Of a stretch of 64,000 nucleotides of DNA, positions 36,560 to 48,557 are shown piece by piece. This DNA comes from Talpa occidentalis (lineage: Eukaryota; Chordata; Mammalia; Eulipotyphla; Talpidae), in assembly GCF_014898055.3 (NCBI RefSeq), contig NW_023600993.1, forward strand, positions 14,288,850-14,352,849, written 5' to 3'. The notes under the pieces were generated by a model. That model did no database searches. It saw nothing but the letters and a program-made list of their open reading frames with translations, and had not been told where the DNA came from. How positions within the stretch are numbered: position 1 is the stretch's first letter; each line of letters opens with the position of its first letter. Made by a program: the position numbers and the translations under genes.

Positions 36560-38270
36560 ATCTCCCCCGCCCCCTTGCAAGTCGAATTCAAGAGCAGTCT
36601 CTTTAAAGTTGCCCCCTTCACAAATTCCTCTTTCATGTCTCCACCTTGATTCTTTTATAATCTTGTGGTTGGTGAGGGGGTTCCAGGAAATTCGTAACCA
36701 AGTTTCTCCGTTGTAAATTTCCATGTGGTCTCGCACCTTCTTTGTCACATGGCATCACTCTCATGTGGTAACTGAAACTACCAACTTAGTGTTTTGATAG
36801 GGCTGCTGTATTACAATAAAGATTGTGCTGGGAATAAATGAAACAGGCTTGGTTCATGTGAACCCTTTATAATTGGAGATTGGCAATGAAAGAAAGAAAT
36901 AGGTCAGTGGCCAGGGAAGTAGTAGATAAAATAAAAGGTTAGCTTTAGGATTTGCAATGATTTTTCAAATGAAATATTCAAGACTTGACGTGTTTGAAAA
37001 GATTTTGGGTGAAACTACAGAGGAAAAACATTGTTTTACTGTGGTATCTTGTGTTTTTTCTTTTCTTTTTTTACTTTAACTATGTGCCTTTTAAAGAAAT
37101 TATAAGTATTGGATGTCTTAAGAGCTGATTTCCTTTGATAACAGCAAAGACACCAGAGATTTCAATTGTTTTTGCTCCTCTGATCTCCCTCAACAACTCA
37201 TTTTTTAGCATAGTAACATTTTTGCAATTTTCATATGAGAACGAACAATAAAACTTAACACTGTCATTAGAATTAATTTCAAGAACATGGCTGTATCTAT
37301 AAAATGAAATCATTTGCAACCATCATCTTTATTTTAATGGATAATTACTTTATTTGTGTGTATATAGTCCAACTCTAGTGATGTTAAGCGACTATTTTCC
37401 TTTCCTTCCACAAGAAATCACTTTAAAATTTGAATCATTTCACAGCCTCAACATTCAGAAGCATTTCAAGGTTTTGAAGTATTTGTAATTTCAAATAGCA
37501 TTCCTGCTTAAAAATTTTTCATTGATTTTATAGGAATAACAAAATGTTTAGTAACTAAACTCCAGCCATACCAAACTCTGAATTTCTTGTTTGAAAATAA
37601 AAACACAAAATGCCCAACTTGGCACTACTGAATGGGTTCCAGTATTGTTTAGAAAACAAAACAGCTAGGCTTTAATTAATTGGGTAAGTCATCAAAGATA
37701 TCTGCTAATAATCATAGTGAGAGAATCCTCATTTTTTTTTTTTTTTCATGCTGTATCCAGATACTAGAAGGCATGTCTGGGTTTTTTTTTTTTTTTTTTC
37801 CCATTTTAGCTTTCAGTCAGTATTAGTCTTGTTTTAAAATGAATAAAGAGGAAAAGAGAAGGGATAGATGTAATGTTAATAGCCTTCCTTTTGTGATCTC
37901 TCAGGGAGAGGTCTTTTTAAATAAGGGGCTTGAACTTGACCTTCTTCAATGGCACAAAGGTCCAATGCATAGTTTTTAAACTTATATTTAAATTTTAATA
38001 ATTTTACTCATCTGAGGCAGTTAGAAACAGAGCTTAAAAACCCAATCCTCAATCTTCTAGGTAACTGATTGGCAAAGAAGCAAAAATTTATAAAAGGTAC
38101 ATAAATATTGTCCTGATTTCTATACCCACAGAATCAACTGTTTATAGGTTATTATCTCTATGTTATTTGAGCTTGAAATATAATTTAATATAAAGTTAGA
38201 AGGAAAAACTCCTTAATCTCATGATAGATCTTGCTTTAGGGACCCAATATTAAAAATCTAAAAGCTAGAT
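36560..38270. other. AT-rich unique sequence
   Basis: No gene or confident repeat. Two T runs (about 37731-37746 and 37781-37799) are simple low-complexity tracts. Confidence 0.4.
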
Positions 38271-38279
38271 TAAGAAATT

Positions 38280-38830
38280 ATAGTCTCAGTGTTGGCCAAA
38301 AAAGTGTGGGAAGAGGCACTGTCATATGCTGTTAGTAGGAGTGTAAATTTTTAAAATCTTTCTGGAAGGCAGTTTGGCCATATCTATTGAATGCCTCAGA
38401 ATTTTGCATAAAACCTTTAAACCAGCATTTTTACTTTGGGGGACTCATGCTAAGAAAATAGTCATAGATGTTTGCAAAATTATAGCTTCAAGATTTTTAT
38501 GGAAGTGTTTTTGGTAGAAATAAAAACTGAATAAAGCATAAATATTTAACAACAAGGCTTTATTTAGCCACTAAAAATGATACTAGAGGAATATTTAATG
38601 TTACAGAAAAGGTGGGAAAAGCTGATTAAAAACAGGATGCACAATATGATTCCCTTTGTAAAAAAATGATATTCACATCAAAAAAATAGTGGATGAAAAC
38701 AAATAGAAATGTTAACAGCAGCATCTCTACATGACACATTTATACATAGCATCTTTTCTAACATGCAAATAGATTTTTTAAATATATTTTAAAATTAAAA
38801 TGCATGCTAGTTACAAACTCTCAAATCATA
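38280..38830 (+). repeat. Old L1 3' end
   Basis: TGTTGGCCAAAAAAGTGTGG, GTCATATGCTGTTAGTAGGA, GGAAGGCAGTTTGGCC, CTAAGAAAATAGTCATAGAT and TTTAGCCACTAAAAATGATA are in L1 ORF2-to-3'UTR order. Confidence 0.8.
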
Positions 38831-38893
38831 GTAAGTTAAAATAAAAATAAATAAAAATTGTAAGCCCGTCTCCCTATAACTGCACCATTTGGT

Positions 38894-38896
<3 letters not shown>

Positions 38897-38926
<30 letters not shown>
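38897..38926 (+). repeat. (CA)n microsatellite
   Basis: About 15 perfect CA units following the old L1 tail. Confidence 0.95.
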
Positions 38927-38928
<2 letters not shown>

Positions 38929-38939
38929 CTTGGTTTCAA

Positions 38940-40295
38940 TCAATTATATATATTGGGGAGTTTTACATTTTAGTGCATACATATCTACTTCATGCTTTTA
39001 CATTGCTGCGTAGTATTCCAAAATAGCAATATGTAATAATCTCCCTCTCAACTATTCCCACCCTGACCATTCTGTTGCAACATTCATTGCCCTATTTCCT
39101 CATTTCCTCTGTTCTTCTTACCTTTCCAGCTTAAATAGTTACTATTTCTTTAGACCTTTTATCTGTGTTGCTTCTTTCTGCAAGACCACAGCTCTTAGTG
39201 CCCTGTAACCAAGCAGATAAGCTCTGTTGAACAAAAATCTTGCCAGAGTGGTAGTGATACCATATCTCAAATAAACATTCAACACTAACAGTTCTAACAA
39301 TTTGTCAGGTTAAAACCACTCTCCCACTCTCTGCCACCATTATTTCAATACTCCATTCCCTTAATTACCAAATCCCTTTAATTTCTTCCAGCTTTTTCTC
39401 TCAGGAAAAGCTGATGGTGCCTCCTAACTTAGAGAGAAAATTCAATCTGCAACTTGATTTACCAATTTACAACTTCTCAACTATGTGTCATCTCTCTCCT
39501 TCTTACTACACTGGAGGAAATTGACTAACTTTGTTAGTATTTTATTTAGGAACTCTGTGCATGTTGATAAGCAATATTGCCTTAGTGGATTTCCTAGATA
39601 TACACATTTCCTAGTCCTGATACCAGAGTTATTCCACTTGACTTGTAGATTGAACATCAGAGGGTGAATCTTATTTTTTCCCTTATTATAATTTAGTTAA
39701 AGAAACAATGCGTTCCTGGAAAATTTGGTGGCAGTCTTTTGGCATAGGTCTTTGGTATTGGCCAGAACAATAGTGTGTGTGTGTGTATGATTGTTTGATT
39801 GCCCTTCAGTTCTATAACTATCAATCTATCCTATTTTTTAAATTCCATGGGCCCCTATCTGATTGATAAATTCCATAGAACATTTTATTAAAATCACTTA
39901 AAAAAATGTCCTTCAACTGTGAGTGAATCACATGTCTTTCCACACCCTTCTATAAATTGTGTGTGTGAGAGTTAAATTTTTTTTTCTGATATGCTTATGA
40001 TCTCACAATGTTATTCTCAATCTGCTCAGTATTTCATGCAATAAAATAAAATAATGAAATAAAAATGCACAAAACCCAAGTGTATAATAGGCTACGTGTA
40101 CCTGTCTTTACCTGATAACTCAATTACAAAACGAGAAGTGAAGAGGAAACCAAATAAAAAAATAATGTCTGCTACTCAGAACTTGTACCACGCATGGCCT
40201 GTATCACCGCACAATCTGTGAATAGTAATAAGTTACTTTAAAAATCCTTCAACAGTTATCTCAATCATATGATTTGTTTGAACTTGCCAGGCTTC
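38940..40295. other. AT-rich sequence, no gene seen
   Basis: CATTGCTGCGTAGTATTCCA near 39000 looks like a scrap of antisense L1. A small (GT)n lies near 39774-39787. Otherwise unassigned. Confidence 0.35.
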
Positions 40296-40388
40296 CCCTG
40301 GTAGCTCACCCAGTATTACAAAACACCCTTCTGCCTTATGGAGCATTCAGGATTCTCATTTCAGCTGCCCAGTTGGACAAAACTTTAA

Positions 40389-40652
40389 ATAATTTATTAT
40401 TATTTATTTATACAATAATTGGGGTACAGGCCAGATGCACGGGAGGGTGAGAGGATTCACCAGAGACAGAGCTGGGAACAGAACAGGCAGACTGACTGAA
40501 ATACACTGCTGAGGGGAGCAGTGGGTGAGACAGGAGAGGTCGGCTGTGCCATGTGGGTATCTCTGTGGCCGGCGGGGATCAAACCGGCACTGCAGAGGCT
40601 GTGGACATCTTCACAGCCCTGCGCTCAACCTGCTGCGCCACCAGGGAGGCCC
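40389..40652 (-). mobile_element. tRNA-derived SINE, subfamily B, antisense
   Basis: Reverse tail TTATTATTATTTATTTATAC on the left and reverse head CACCAGGGAGGCCC on the right. Flanked by perfect 18-bp target duplications AGTTGGACAAAACTTTAA (40371-40388 and 40653-40670). The right duplication also serves as the left flank of the next SINE. Confidence 0.95.
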
Positions 40653-40671
40653 AGTTGGACAAAACTTTAAC

Positions 40672-40921
40672 AGGTTAAGCACTGCGCTATGAAGCAAACC
40701 GCAGCCTCTGCAACATTAGTTGGATCCCCGGTGGGCCAGGGAGAACCCACATGGCCCAGCAGACCTCTCCTGTCTCGCCAACTGTTCCCCTCAGCAGTGT
40801 ATTTCAGTCAATCTGACTGTTCTGTTCCCCGCTCTGTCTCTGGTGACTCCTCTCACCACCCCGCATCTCTGGCCTGTACCCCAGCTCTTGTATGCATAAA
40901 TAAATAAATCCTTAAAAAAAA
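40672..40921 (+). mobile_element. tRNA-derived SINE, 5'-truncated
   Basis: Starts at GGTTAAGCACTGCGC, so the first roughly 20 bases of the head are missing. It has body and AATAAATAAATCCTTAAAA tail of subfamily B. Its flanks ACAAAACTTTAAC (40659-40671 and 40922-40934) are identical and overlap the duplication of the antisense SINE beside it. Confidence 0.93.
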
Positions 40922-40969
40922 ACAAAACTTTAACAAGGAAGGGAAAATGTTCACTTCTTAAGTACTGAT

Positions 40970-41170
40970 GTATAGATGTAGATCAGAAAGTGGCAGTCAG
41001 TGGTGTTGGGAAAACTGGACAGCTGCATGCAAAAGAATGAATCTAGAACACTCTCTCACATCCTACATAAAAATCACACATACACAAAATTACAAACATT
41101 GTCATACACGCACCAAAAAACCCTATAACAATTCATAGATGAAAACATGCAAAACACTCCATGACATTGG
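40970..41170 (+). repeat. L1 ORF2 fragment
   Basis: GTGTTGGGAAAACTGGACAG, CTGCATGCAAAAGAATGAAT and CTCTCTCACATCCTAC match the ORF2 3' part in sense orientation. Confidence 0.8.
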
Positions 41171-41189
41171 CTTCAGAGATGTCTTTGTG

Positions 41190-41770
41190 GATTCTGATCC
41201 TTGATCAATAATTTTGCTGGACAAAGAATTCTAGGTTCAGAATAATTTCATCTAAGAATCCAAGAAGAAATTTTTCCACTTTCTTCTAGCACACAAGTTT
41301 GCAGATGATATACATCCACATTCTCACTGTAACTTCTTTTCTTTGAAGTTAAAGGGAATTTTTTTGTATTGTTATATTATGTTTTATAATTTTATCTGTG
41401 AAGCTAAATTTTCTCAAAGTTGAGACCATTGCAGTGTGATGGTTGATAGCCCTTTGAAACACCAGAGTTGCATCCTATTTTTTTCCAGCTCAGATGAATT
41501 ATCTTTTATTTATGCTTTAATTATTGTAATCCTGCATTTTCTTCATTCCCACTTACTGGAATGCCTATTAGGTAGAAACTTCTGAATCCATCATTTCTTT
41601 TTCCGAACAGTTTCCTTATAGTTCCAACACTGTTATCTTTTTCTGTGCATCCCGAGAGAATTGCTTTACTTGAACTTTCAGCTTGCTAATTTGTTCATCA
41701 ATGTTAAATCCTGAGATTTTTTAAAAATCTAAAAGTCATGAAAAGTCATAATAGGTTTCTTTCTAGTATG
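41190..41770 (-). repeat. Old L1 5'UTR/ORF1-upstream, antisense
   Basis: GACAAAGAATTCTAGGTTCA, TCTTCATTCCCACTTACTGG, CTGAATCCATCATTTC and CTTGAACTTTCAGCTTGCTA are antisense L1 5'-region motifs, degraded. Confidence 0.55.
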
Positions 41771-41959
41771 TACTGGGTCACAGATTCCGCAGGTACATTG
41801 GATTGTACCAATGTTTAGATCGTCCTCAAATCCTGCTTGTATTCATTTGCTGTTTGCTTTCTTCTACTTCCCAGTGCTGCTATGGACATATTTTTTACCA
41901 TTTTTTCCTGTCATTTGTAATGGAAATTATGCTTAATTGACCATCTGGAGTCTGTTTAC

Positions 41960-42310
41960 TAGTGTCTTGTATGAGCTGGGTTCCATGTTAGTTACTGGAT
42001 GGACAAAGCAGACATACAGAGTTCTCAATCAAGTGGAAGATCATGAACAATCACACACTGAACATCTTCTTTGGGCCACACAGGAAGAGGTGGGAGACAG
42101 TGAAGATAGGAGTGCTCTGAACAAGTGAGGGCTGGATCATAGGACTCTGAGGAGTTTGGATTTTTTGATATGCAGTGGGGAGCTGCAAGGGATTTAAAGA
42201 TTTTTGGAAGCTAGTTTTCTCAATACTGTGGAGGATGAAAAGGAATAAGACAGATCTGGAAAAGGGAAGTCATTTAGGAGGTGATCACTCTGGTCTGGCA
42301 GGGTGACCAT
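41960..42310 (-). repeat. LINE-2 family fragment, antisense
   Basis: GAGCTGGGTTCCATGTTAGT, AGAGTTCTCAATCAAGTGGA, TGAGGAGTTTGGATTTTTTG and GTGATCACTCTGGTCTGGC reproduce the antisense L2 order also seen at 63425-64000. Confidence 0.6.
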
Positions 42311-42319
42311 CACCTGAAT

Positions 42320-43439
42320 TTTTGCAGAGGCATCGAAGACAGGCAGAGCATGATACGCCAGGCCCCATCCCATACTTGTCTTGTGTGCTCTTTTGTTCAA
42401 AACTGGCATGAGAGTTCATGTAACTTGGAGCTACACCATTAATCAAAAACCACAATAGTCACCATATTGTATTTTGCTTTGTTGCTGTTTTCTTATCCGT
42501 CCTACTGTCAGGAAGGGTACTGTCAATGAGTATAATAACTTTGCTGCTGTATGTTGTATGGATTCAGATTACAGATGGAACAGGGGATGCTAGATGGTGA
42601 AGCTACATTAGGATAGTGTGGGGACTTTACTATTAGGAGGGAGGAATCATCATCATTCTTAGTTGTGAGCCCAAGTGGCCAGATGTGGTATTAAGAGGGT
42701 GAGACAATTCATCTCTAAACTCCAAAGTGGATTTGAAAGTTCTTTTCCCAAAATATGCTGGGTAGTTGAAGAAGACTGTTTGCTGGAAGCCAGGGTCATT
42801 CTTAGATGAAGGATAACCCCATTACTATAATAGTAGAATAAAAGCAAGGTCACACTTGTCCACTCAGGAAGGCAAGCAAATGGGGAAATTTAATAAAAAT
42901 GTTGTCATAAAGGTACTTGATTTACTTACAGTGTTATGTATGATGAAACAATGATGTTGTCCTGTCAAGACAGATATAGAGCAGGTGCTGAATTTAAATA
43001 GATGAATAAGTGGTAGAAGATCAGTGATGCAGATGGATGAGGACATCAAGAAAATGGGTGTGTACAAATGTATAATGAAAATATTTCTCAATTGTTTCTT
43101 TCAAAATGTTGCTGATCTTAAATTGAAGGCAGAGTTTTCAGCTTCAAAATTTTAACTCTAAATGAACCTGGCTTCCTTATAGATGCACATCTCTAAGTCT
43201 ATAAATTCGCAAATGAAATAGTTTCTACAGGACAATGCACAGATGTTTTGGGCATATTGATATTAGCCAAAATATATTTGGAATCAATATCCTGAATATT
43301 GTAATACAATTTTAAAACTGCTTGAAATTGGTACCATGAATTGATGCCAAGTAATATTCAAGTTCATCTTTTATACATTGGTAAAGTGGATTTTACCAAA
43401 ACACATTTTTTGACTTTTTCTAGATAGTATATAGATTCA
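42320..43439. other. Unique sequence, no gene seen
   Basis: Nothing assignable. Part (42540-42720) may be continuing L2 decay. Confidence 0.3.
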
Positions 43440-43589
43440 TTGACAGGAAGCTAATATTTATTGTGCTCACTGTTACTAGCTGTTGCTCTGGTTGCTTGGA
43501 ATACAGCACAGAACATATGAGATAAAATATCCTCTCTTGGGGAGATAAAACAATAAATATCACATACAAGTTAAATAGGAAGAACTACT
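43440..43589 (-). repeat. LINE-2 3' fragment, antisense
   Basis: GCTAATATTTATTGTGCTCA, GCTTGGAATACAGCACAGAA and GATAAAACAATAAATATCAC fit antisense L2. It is cut by the SINE at 43590. Confidence 0.6.
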
Positions 43590-43898
43590 GGGGCCTCCCT
43601 GGTGGCTCAGTGGTTGAGCGCTGGGTTGCAAAGCTGCCCGCAGCCTCTGCAGCACCAGTTCGATCCCCGGCTGCTCCCCGACCATGGGAGGAGGGTCCCA
43701 CATGGCGCGCAGACCTCTCCTGCTGCCCGCTGCTCCCCTCCGCAGTGTGCTTCGGTCCCTCTGCCTGCTCTGCTCCCCACTCTGGCTCTGGTGAATTCTC
43801 TCACCCTCCTGCACTTCTGACTGTACCCAGTGCTTGTATAAATAAATAAATAAATCTTTAAAAAAAAGAAATTAAGCAGCTGAAAATATTAAAAAAAA
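43590..43898 (+). mobile_element. tRNA-derived SINE, subfamily A, with extra 3' sequence
   Basis: Near complete: A box TGGCTCAGTGG (43603-43613), B box AGTTCGATCCC (43657-43667), subfamily marker CTGACTGTACCCAGTGCTTG, tail AATAAATAAATAAATCTTTA then A8. After the first A run come about 22 unrelated bases (GAAATTAAGCAGCTGAAAAT and TT) and a second A run, and only then the right target duplication. Duplications of 17 bp, AAATAGGAAGAACTACT, at 43573-43589 and 43899-43915, are identical. The extra piece is most simply read-through 3' flank of the source copy. Confidence 0.95.
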
Positions 43899-44636
43899 AA
43901 ATAGGAAGAACTACTATGCAAAGAGTAAAAAAAAAAACAACAAAGTAAAGGGGATCAAACGTATAGGTGTGATATTTAAATTTTTAAATAGATCTTTGGG
44001 TGGGTCTCATTGAGAAAGAAACATTTGGAAAGAATAAAGACAGCAAATCAATAGAAAAGGATTCTGAACTCTAACCCTAACTGCTTTTCCTACAAAGGAA
44101 AATTTGCTTTCATAGGGAAATGAGGATTTAACTTTTATATAAATTGATAAATCACTTTGCTTAGTCAAAATCCCAAATTCATATTACCCCAGCATACTCC
44201 TTAAAATATCCTGAAGTTCCTTCCACATCAATGTCTGACTACTTTTGGAATAATTTATATCAACACTAGTTCATGACTGCCTCAGAATTTAAGATGTCTT
44301 AAATCCTTTTAAAAAAGTCACATATACTGTACTTCTGAAAAGATTAAATACATTTTCACTCACATCTCAAACTTTACTATATTTAAAATCACAAAGCTTC
44401 TTGATTTTTAGGAATGATATAAAGTGATATAGGGATTTTTGTGTGAATGTAGGACTTGACATATTTGAAGACTTCTTGATTTTTTTGATTCAATAAATAA
44501 GAGTTTTTCATTTGAAAGATGTACATGTTTTCACTTTCCAAGTGTGTTCATCTTCCTACTTGCACAACGTTTGTTTGCTGAGTATATAAATGTCTGTGTA
44601 ATGATCGCTTTATAGGCAGATAGCAGGTTCAATCTG

Positions 44637-44658
44637 ATTGCACTAACTCAAGTGCAAT
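44637..44658. repeat. Short perfect inverted repeat
   Basis: ATTGCACT (44637-44644), a 6-base loop, then AGTGCAAT (44651-44658). A third TTGCACT follows at 44662. Could be a small hairpin or a dimer binding site (TTGCAC/GTGCAA half-sites); low complexity of claim. Confidence 0.6.
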
Positions 44659-45082
44659 GATTTGCACTCTCTTTTATGAGATATTAATTTTGGAGTTTAT
44701 TGGAATAAACCGTATGCATTATATAGGTTTGCCACTTTTTTCTATTTAAAGATGTCTCTTTTTATTACTTCCGATTATTGTCTCACTGTGCTAAATATTA
44801 AGCTACCTCTTCTTTATTTAGTCATTATTTTAAAGAGTCACAAGTTTCATTTGCCAACTTTTAAATGTAATTGATTAAAAGCAAAACTTATTTCCTTAAT
44901 CACAGTTTGCTTGGCATAGTGCAGCTTAACTTGCAATGGGAGAAAAGAATATAAAACAAATAAGCAAATTTTACTTTTTTTAAAAATTATCATGAACAAC
45001 AAAGATAAATGTAAAATTGAACCCAAATAAGCAATACTAATTAAACAAGAAAGAAGTTGTATTTTAAATCAATTGGTCAATG

Positions 45083-45117
45083 ATTGATGTTTTATGACAT
45101 TGATGTTTTATGACATT
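45083..45117 (+). repeat. 16-bp tandem duplication
   Basis: TGATGTTTTATGACAT occurs twice head to tail with perfect identity. Confidence 0.95.
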
Positions 45118-45619
45118 TCCTTGAAAATCAAATACTTATTTGTGTTCTTATTTTGGTTAGGATACTTTGTCCACTTACCTGAAAGAATAGTGCTAGATTG
45201 TTCATATTAATAAAAACAAGGGAAATAGAAAGATCAGTATTTGCTCAGTTTTGTACTAAGTCCTATAAGGAGCAAAAAAATAGGGTCAAAACTTCATTAC
45301 CTTCTAGGAGTGTTGAGGGCAGATTGCTGGGGGGCTTATACAGTGTAACAGGGAAACCAATTCTAATTACACTGCAACTTTTCAGCACTTAAACTCACAC
45401 TCCCCTCCCAGCTGTGCACTGATGTACATTTGCAGTTGTGAGTATGTGATAGGTTTGCTTTTTTTAAAACAAAGGTACACATCTTGTAACTAAAGACCTT
45501 CTGGATTTCTGTATACATGTCACCCTCAGGCACTAACGTTATGCTTCACTAAGATTTACTTTATGGTTAATAATTCACAATTTTAAAAATCCACTTATTA
45601 AGCAGATAATTTTTAACCT

Positions 45620-45935
45620 TTACTTTTTGCTCAATCCCAGGAATAGACAGAAACACATAGAATGAAGCTTTTAATCTTTCTGAACTCATGAATTATGCTG
45701 GAGTCACAGTGCATTGGTGGAAGGAAGTACCAGCTGCGATGAGACAAGGTAGGAGGAAATTTCTAATCAGGGCTAAGGTTATGGGGATGGCAAAATAGTT
45801 CAGGGAAATGTCCCTGAGGTTGTAGAGTATGAATTGAGTGTCAGGCAAAAGCAGGATTTAATTTAGTGTAGACAGTATAGGGAAGGCATTTCAGACAGAC
45901 AAAAGTCTACAAAGCAAGCATGCAAGGGAGAACAT
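45620..45935 (-). repeat. LINE-2 family fragment, antisense
   Basis: CAATCCCAGGAATAGACAGA, GGAAGTACCAGCTGCGATGA, AATGTCCCTGAGGTTGTAGA and AGGGAAGGCATTTCAGACAG match the antisense L2 interior order. Confidence 0.55.
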
Positions 45936-46380
45936 TCGAAAATAGTCATCCCTGTTCATGCGATACCATTTTCACTCACAGAAAGTAAGCAAGATGCCAA
46001 GTGTGGAAGATTGATATCCTGTTTCATACCTGAATTGTTGTAAAACCCTTAAGCACAAAATGTGTACTCCTCTGCCACTTTTAAAACTTGGATGTTGAAC
46101 ATTTTTCCTTTTGGTAAAAGTAAATTCTTCATAGGGAACTAAAGTTAGTCTTAATTTTCTGGCATATACTGTTAGAAAGAAAATGCAGAGTTCCTTAGCA
46201 TCACCAAATTTGTATGAGTAATTGTATGCATTTATTTAGAATTAGCAATACACGGTGGGGAAAATAATTTACTTTAGTCTGGAACTATTTTCCTGGACCT
46301 GTTAGCAAACTAGACTCTCTCATGGTTTCACATCTGAGGCAGGTTTCAACAGCACCAGGAACATTGTACAGGATGCACAA

Positions 46381-46426
46381 TCTCTCTCTCTCTGTCTCTG
46401 TCTCTGTCTCTCTGTCTCTGTCTCTG

Positions 46427-46458
<32 letters not shown>

Positions 46459-46459
46459 A

Positions 46460-46498
<39 letters not shown>

Positions 46499-46503
46499 TC
46501 ACA
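46381..46503 (+). repeat. Compound (TC)n/(TCTG)n/(CA)n repeat
   Basis: Includes three perfect copies of a 20-bp unit TCTGTCTCTGTCTCTGTCTC at 46391-46410, 46411-46430 and 46431-46450, then (TC)n and (CA)n. ORFs called across it on both strands are artefacts. Confidence 0.97.
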
Positions 46504-46689
46504 TAAATAATGAACTCCATGCATTTTCCTGATGAACAAAGCAAATAGTATTTTCTTTAGTAAAGCAGCATGTTGGACATTATATGGTATTCTTATACTT
46601 AGAAAACAACATTTTTATATTTTCATTTGGTTATTCAGAACTTACTCTACAGGGTCCAGATAACTTTCCTAAGTTATGCTACTGGACTT

Positions 46690-46856
46690 TCTAGGTCAGC
46701 ATTGCCTGGAATATTTCAGAACAAGGAGAAATTTCTTGATGCTACTCAGCATCTACTGAATCAGGATGTCTGGGTATAGGCCTAGATGGCACATTTTCTG
46801 CAAGCCCCCAGAAGATTTCTGTTGTATCCTAGAGTTGATGAACCACTAGTATAGAT
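46690..46856 (+). repeat. hAT MER5-type fragment
   Basis: CATCTACTGAATCAGGATGT, CTGGGTATAGGCCTAGATGG, CATTTTCTGCAAGCCCCCAG and TTGATGAACCACTAG match the 3' half of MER5-group elements. A donor-like AAG then GTAAGTG follows at 46900. Confidence 0.6.
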
Positions 46857-46859
46857 CTG

Positions 46860-48480
46860 GCATCTAATTCAGCCAAAGGTTAACCATTTAGGGCCAAAGG
46901 TAAGTGAAAAACCAGAAGCTTGTGTTTGACTTGATTTACTGAGCATAAAAAAATCTACAACTCAGAATTGCCGTCTTGCAATCTCGTTTTTATAACTTCA
47001 AAATTCCTTCTAACTGTTATGGAATTCACCATGAACATCATAATTTTTTGCAGATACAATACTTTCAGAATTCCAATGCTCAATATTGTCAAACTTGGAG
47101 CTTGTGACATTAATTTCTCCTTCACACATTCTGATATGTCTTACAGAAAATGTTTTATTCTTTACTGATTTATACCCGTCAAGGTTACATTTGCCTACAG
47201 ATCTTTCTTTTGGTATTTTGGTAGTTTCAATGGGCACTGGAACCTATTTAAATTATTTCTGAGATCTCTCTTCAAATGTCATAAACGTTTTCTTGTCTCA
47301 CCAAAAAGTCAAGTACTATTTTTTCTCAACTTTCAATTTTTAAAAATGCCCTTACTTGCAATTCCTCAAAACAGTGTAGTTCATGAGATCTTTATCTCTA
47401 TAGACAGTGTACTAATTCCTTCTGCCATATTTTCACAATATAAAAATATCTCTTGAGACCTCCTAGATTGATAACTGAAACAAGTAAGTGCAGGAGTGAT
47501 TTTTAATGTGTCCTCTCACTCTCTGCATCTCCATACTAGGTAAAGAAGGAGTAGACTGTATATGCAAGCTAATGGAAGGACATTTCCAGTGTTAATTGAT
47601 GCTAGGCAATCAAACATAGGATCCTCAAAATGGTATGTCAGTGCAAAATTAAACCCTCAGCATTTCTTCCTTCTGAAATATATAAGCTTATTTCCTAGGA
47701 TTCAGTTGGAAAGTAAATAACCACTCTGAGTATCGTAGTGGAAAGAATTTATTATATGAAGACCTTACCCAAGTGTGAAGAAGTTGGAGCGAACTTCAAA
47801 AGGAAGAGTTGGCCATAAAAGTCCCTGGGAACACATGGGTGTGCACTGACACGTGGGTACAAGATAGCAAATGATAGTTTACAGGAAAATCTGGGAAGTT
47901 AATAAGCACATCCAGATGCCCAGGTGGCAGCCAGGCCATGGAAGCCACTGCTTCTGTGTCAAGTGGTTCTGCTGGTCAGCAGGACCAACTGTTGGAACAA
48001 AGAACTGGGCACAGGTTGGGAAGGTTGAGCTGGACATATTGGGCATACCAGAATCCATCATTGCATCCATCTCTCATGACTGCAAACTAGGAAGACCTTC
48101 AAAGTCTGCAGCTTCCCCTTCAATTTTAAACACTTGTTGTAATTTCTCTTTTGGTCAAATTCTAATCTGAACTATAAAAGGAAAGAGGTTCTGGGAAGAT
48201 TTTTTCAGCATAGCCTAGTTGACAAGTTAGCAATACAAAAGTTCCACAATCATGATCTGTTGAATGCATATATTTTTATTTGTTCCAAGGAATTGTGCTT
48301 TATGTCTTTTCACAATAATAGCCAAAATTGTCTTACTCTGCATTGAAACAGAATAGAAAACTATAGCCTCTCCTCTACCTTTATATACTTTGTAAATTGT
48401 TAATACTGTATAAACTTACTTTCCCTTAATTGAGTGAGGTTCTAAAAAGTTAGTTTATCTACACATGTGTTTTTAAGAAG
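46860..48480. other. Unassigned sequence
   Basis: Nothing firm. 47740-48190 has repeat-like texture (possible old LTR) but I cannot name it. Confidence 0.3.
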
Positions 48481-48487
48481 CTGTATG

Positions 48488-48557
48488 AAATCTCTGAGGA
48501 CACTAAAAGCTGTGTCTTCAAGAAATCTCTGAGGACTCTAGGAGCTGTGTCTTCATG
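48488..48557 (+). repeat. 35-bp tandem duplication
   Basis: AAATCTCTGAGGAC(A/T)CTA(A/G)(A/G)AGCTGTGTCTTCA repeated twice with period 35 and a few differences. Confidence 0.93.

Larger units (their letters stand above)
43930..45610. other. AT-rich unique sequence
   Basis: No repeat or gene recognised. 44570-44740 looks like conserved-type noncoding sequence and includes the inverted repeat listed separately. Confidence 0.35.

Noticed and set aside
40293..40330. GCTTCCCCTGGTAGCTCA, similar to a SINE head
   Set aside because: Only about 20 bases match and no body follows; too little to call a separate SINE fragment.
46320..46544. ORFs of Arg/Glu/Asp or Ser/Leu repeats
   Set aside because: Translation of the compound TC/TG/CA microsatellite.
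46812..46899. Exon-like interval ending at AAG/GTAAGTG
   Set aside because: The donor is excellent but the acceptor lies in a MER5-type remnant with a weak pyrimidine tract; an exonised transposon is possible but not supported.
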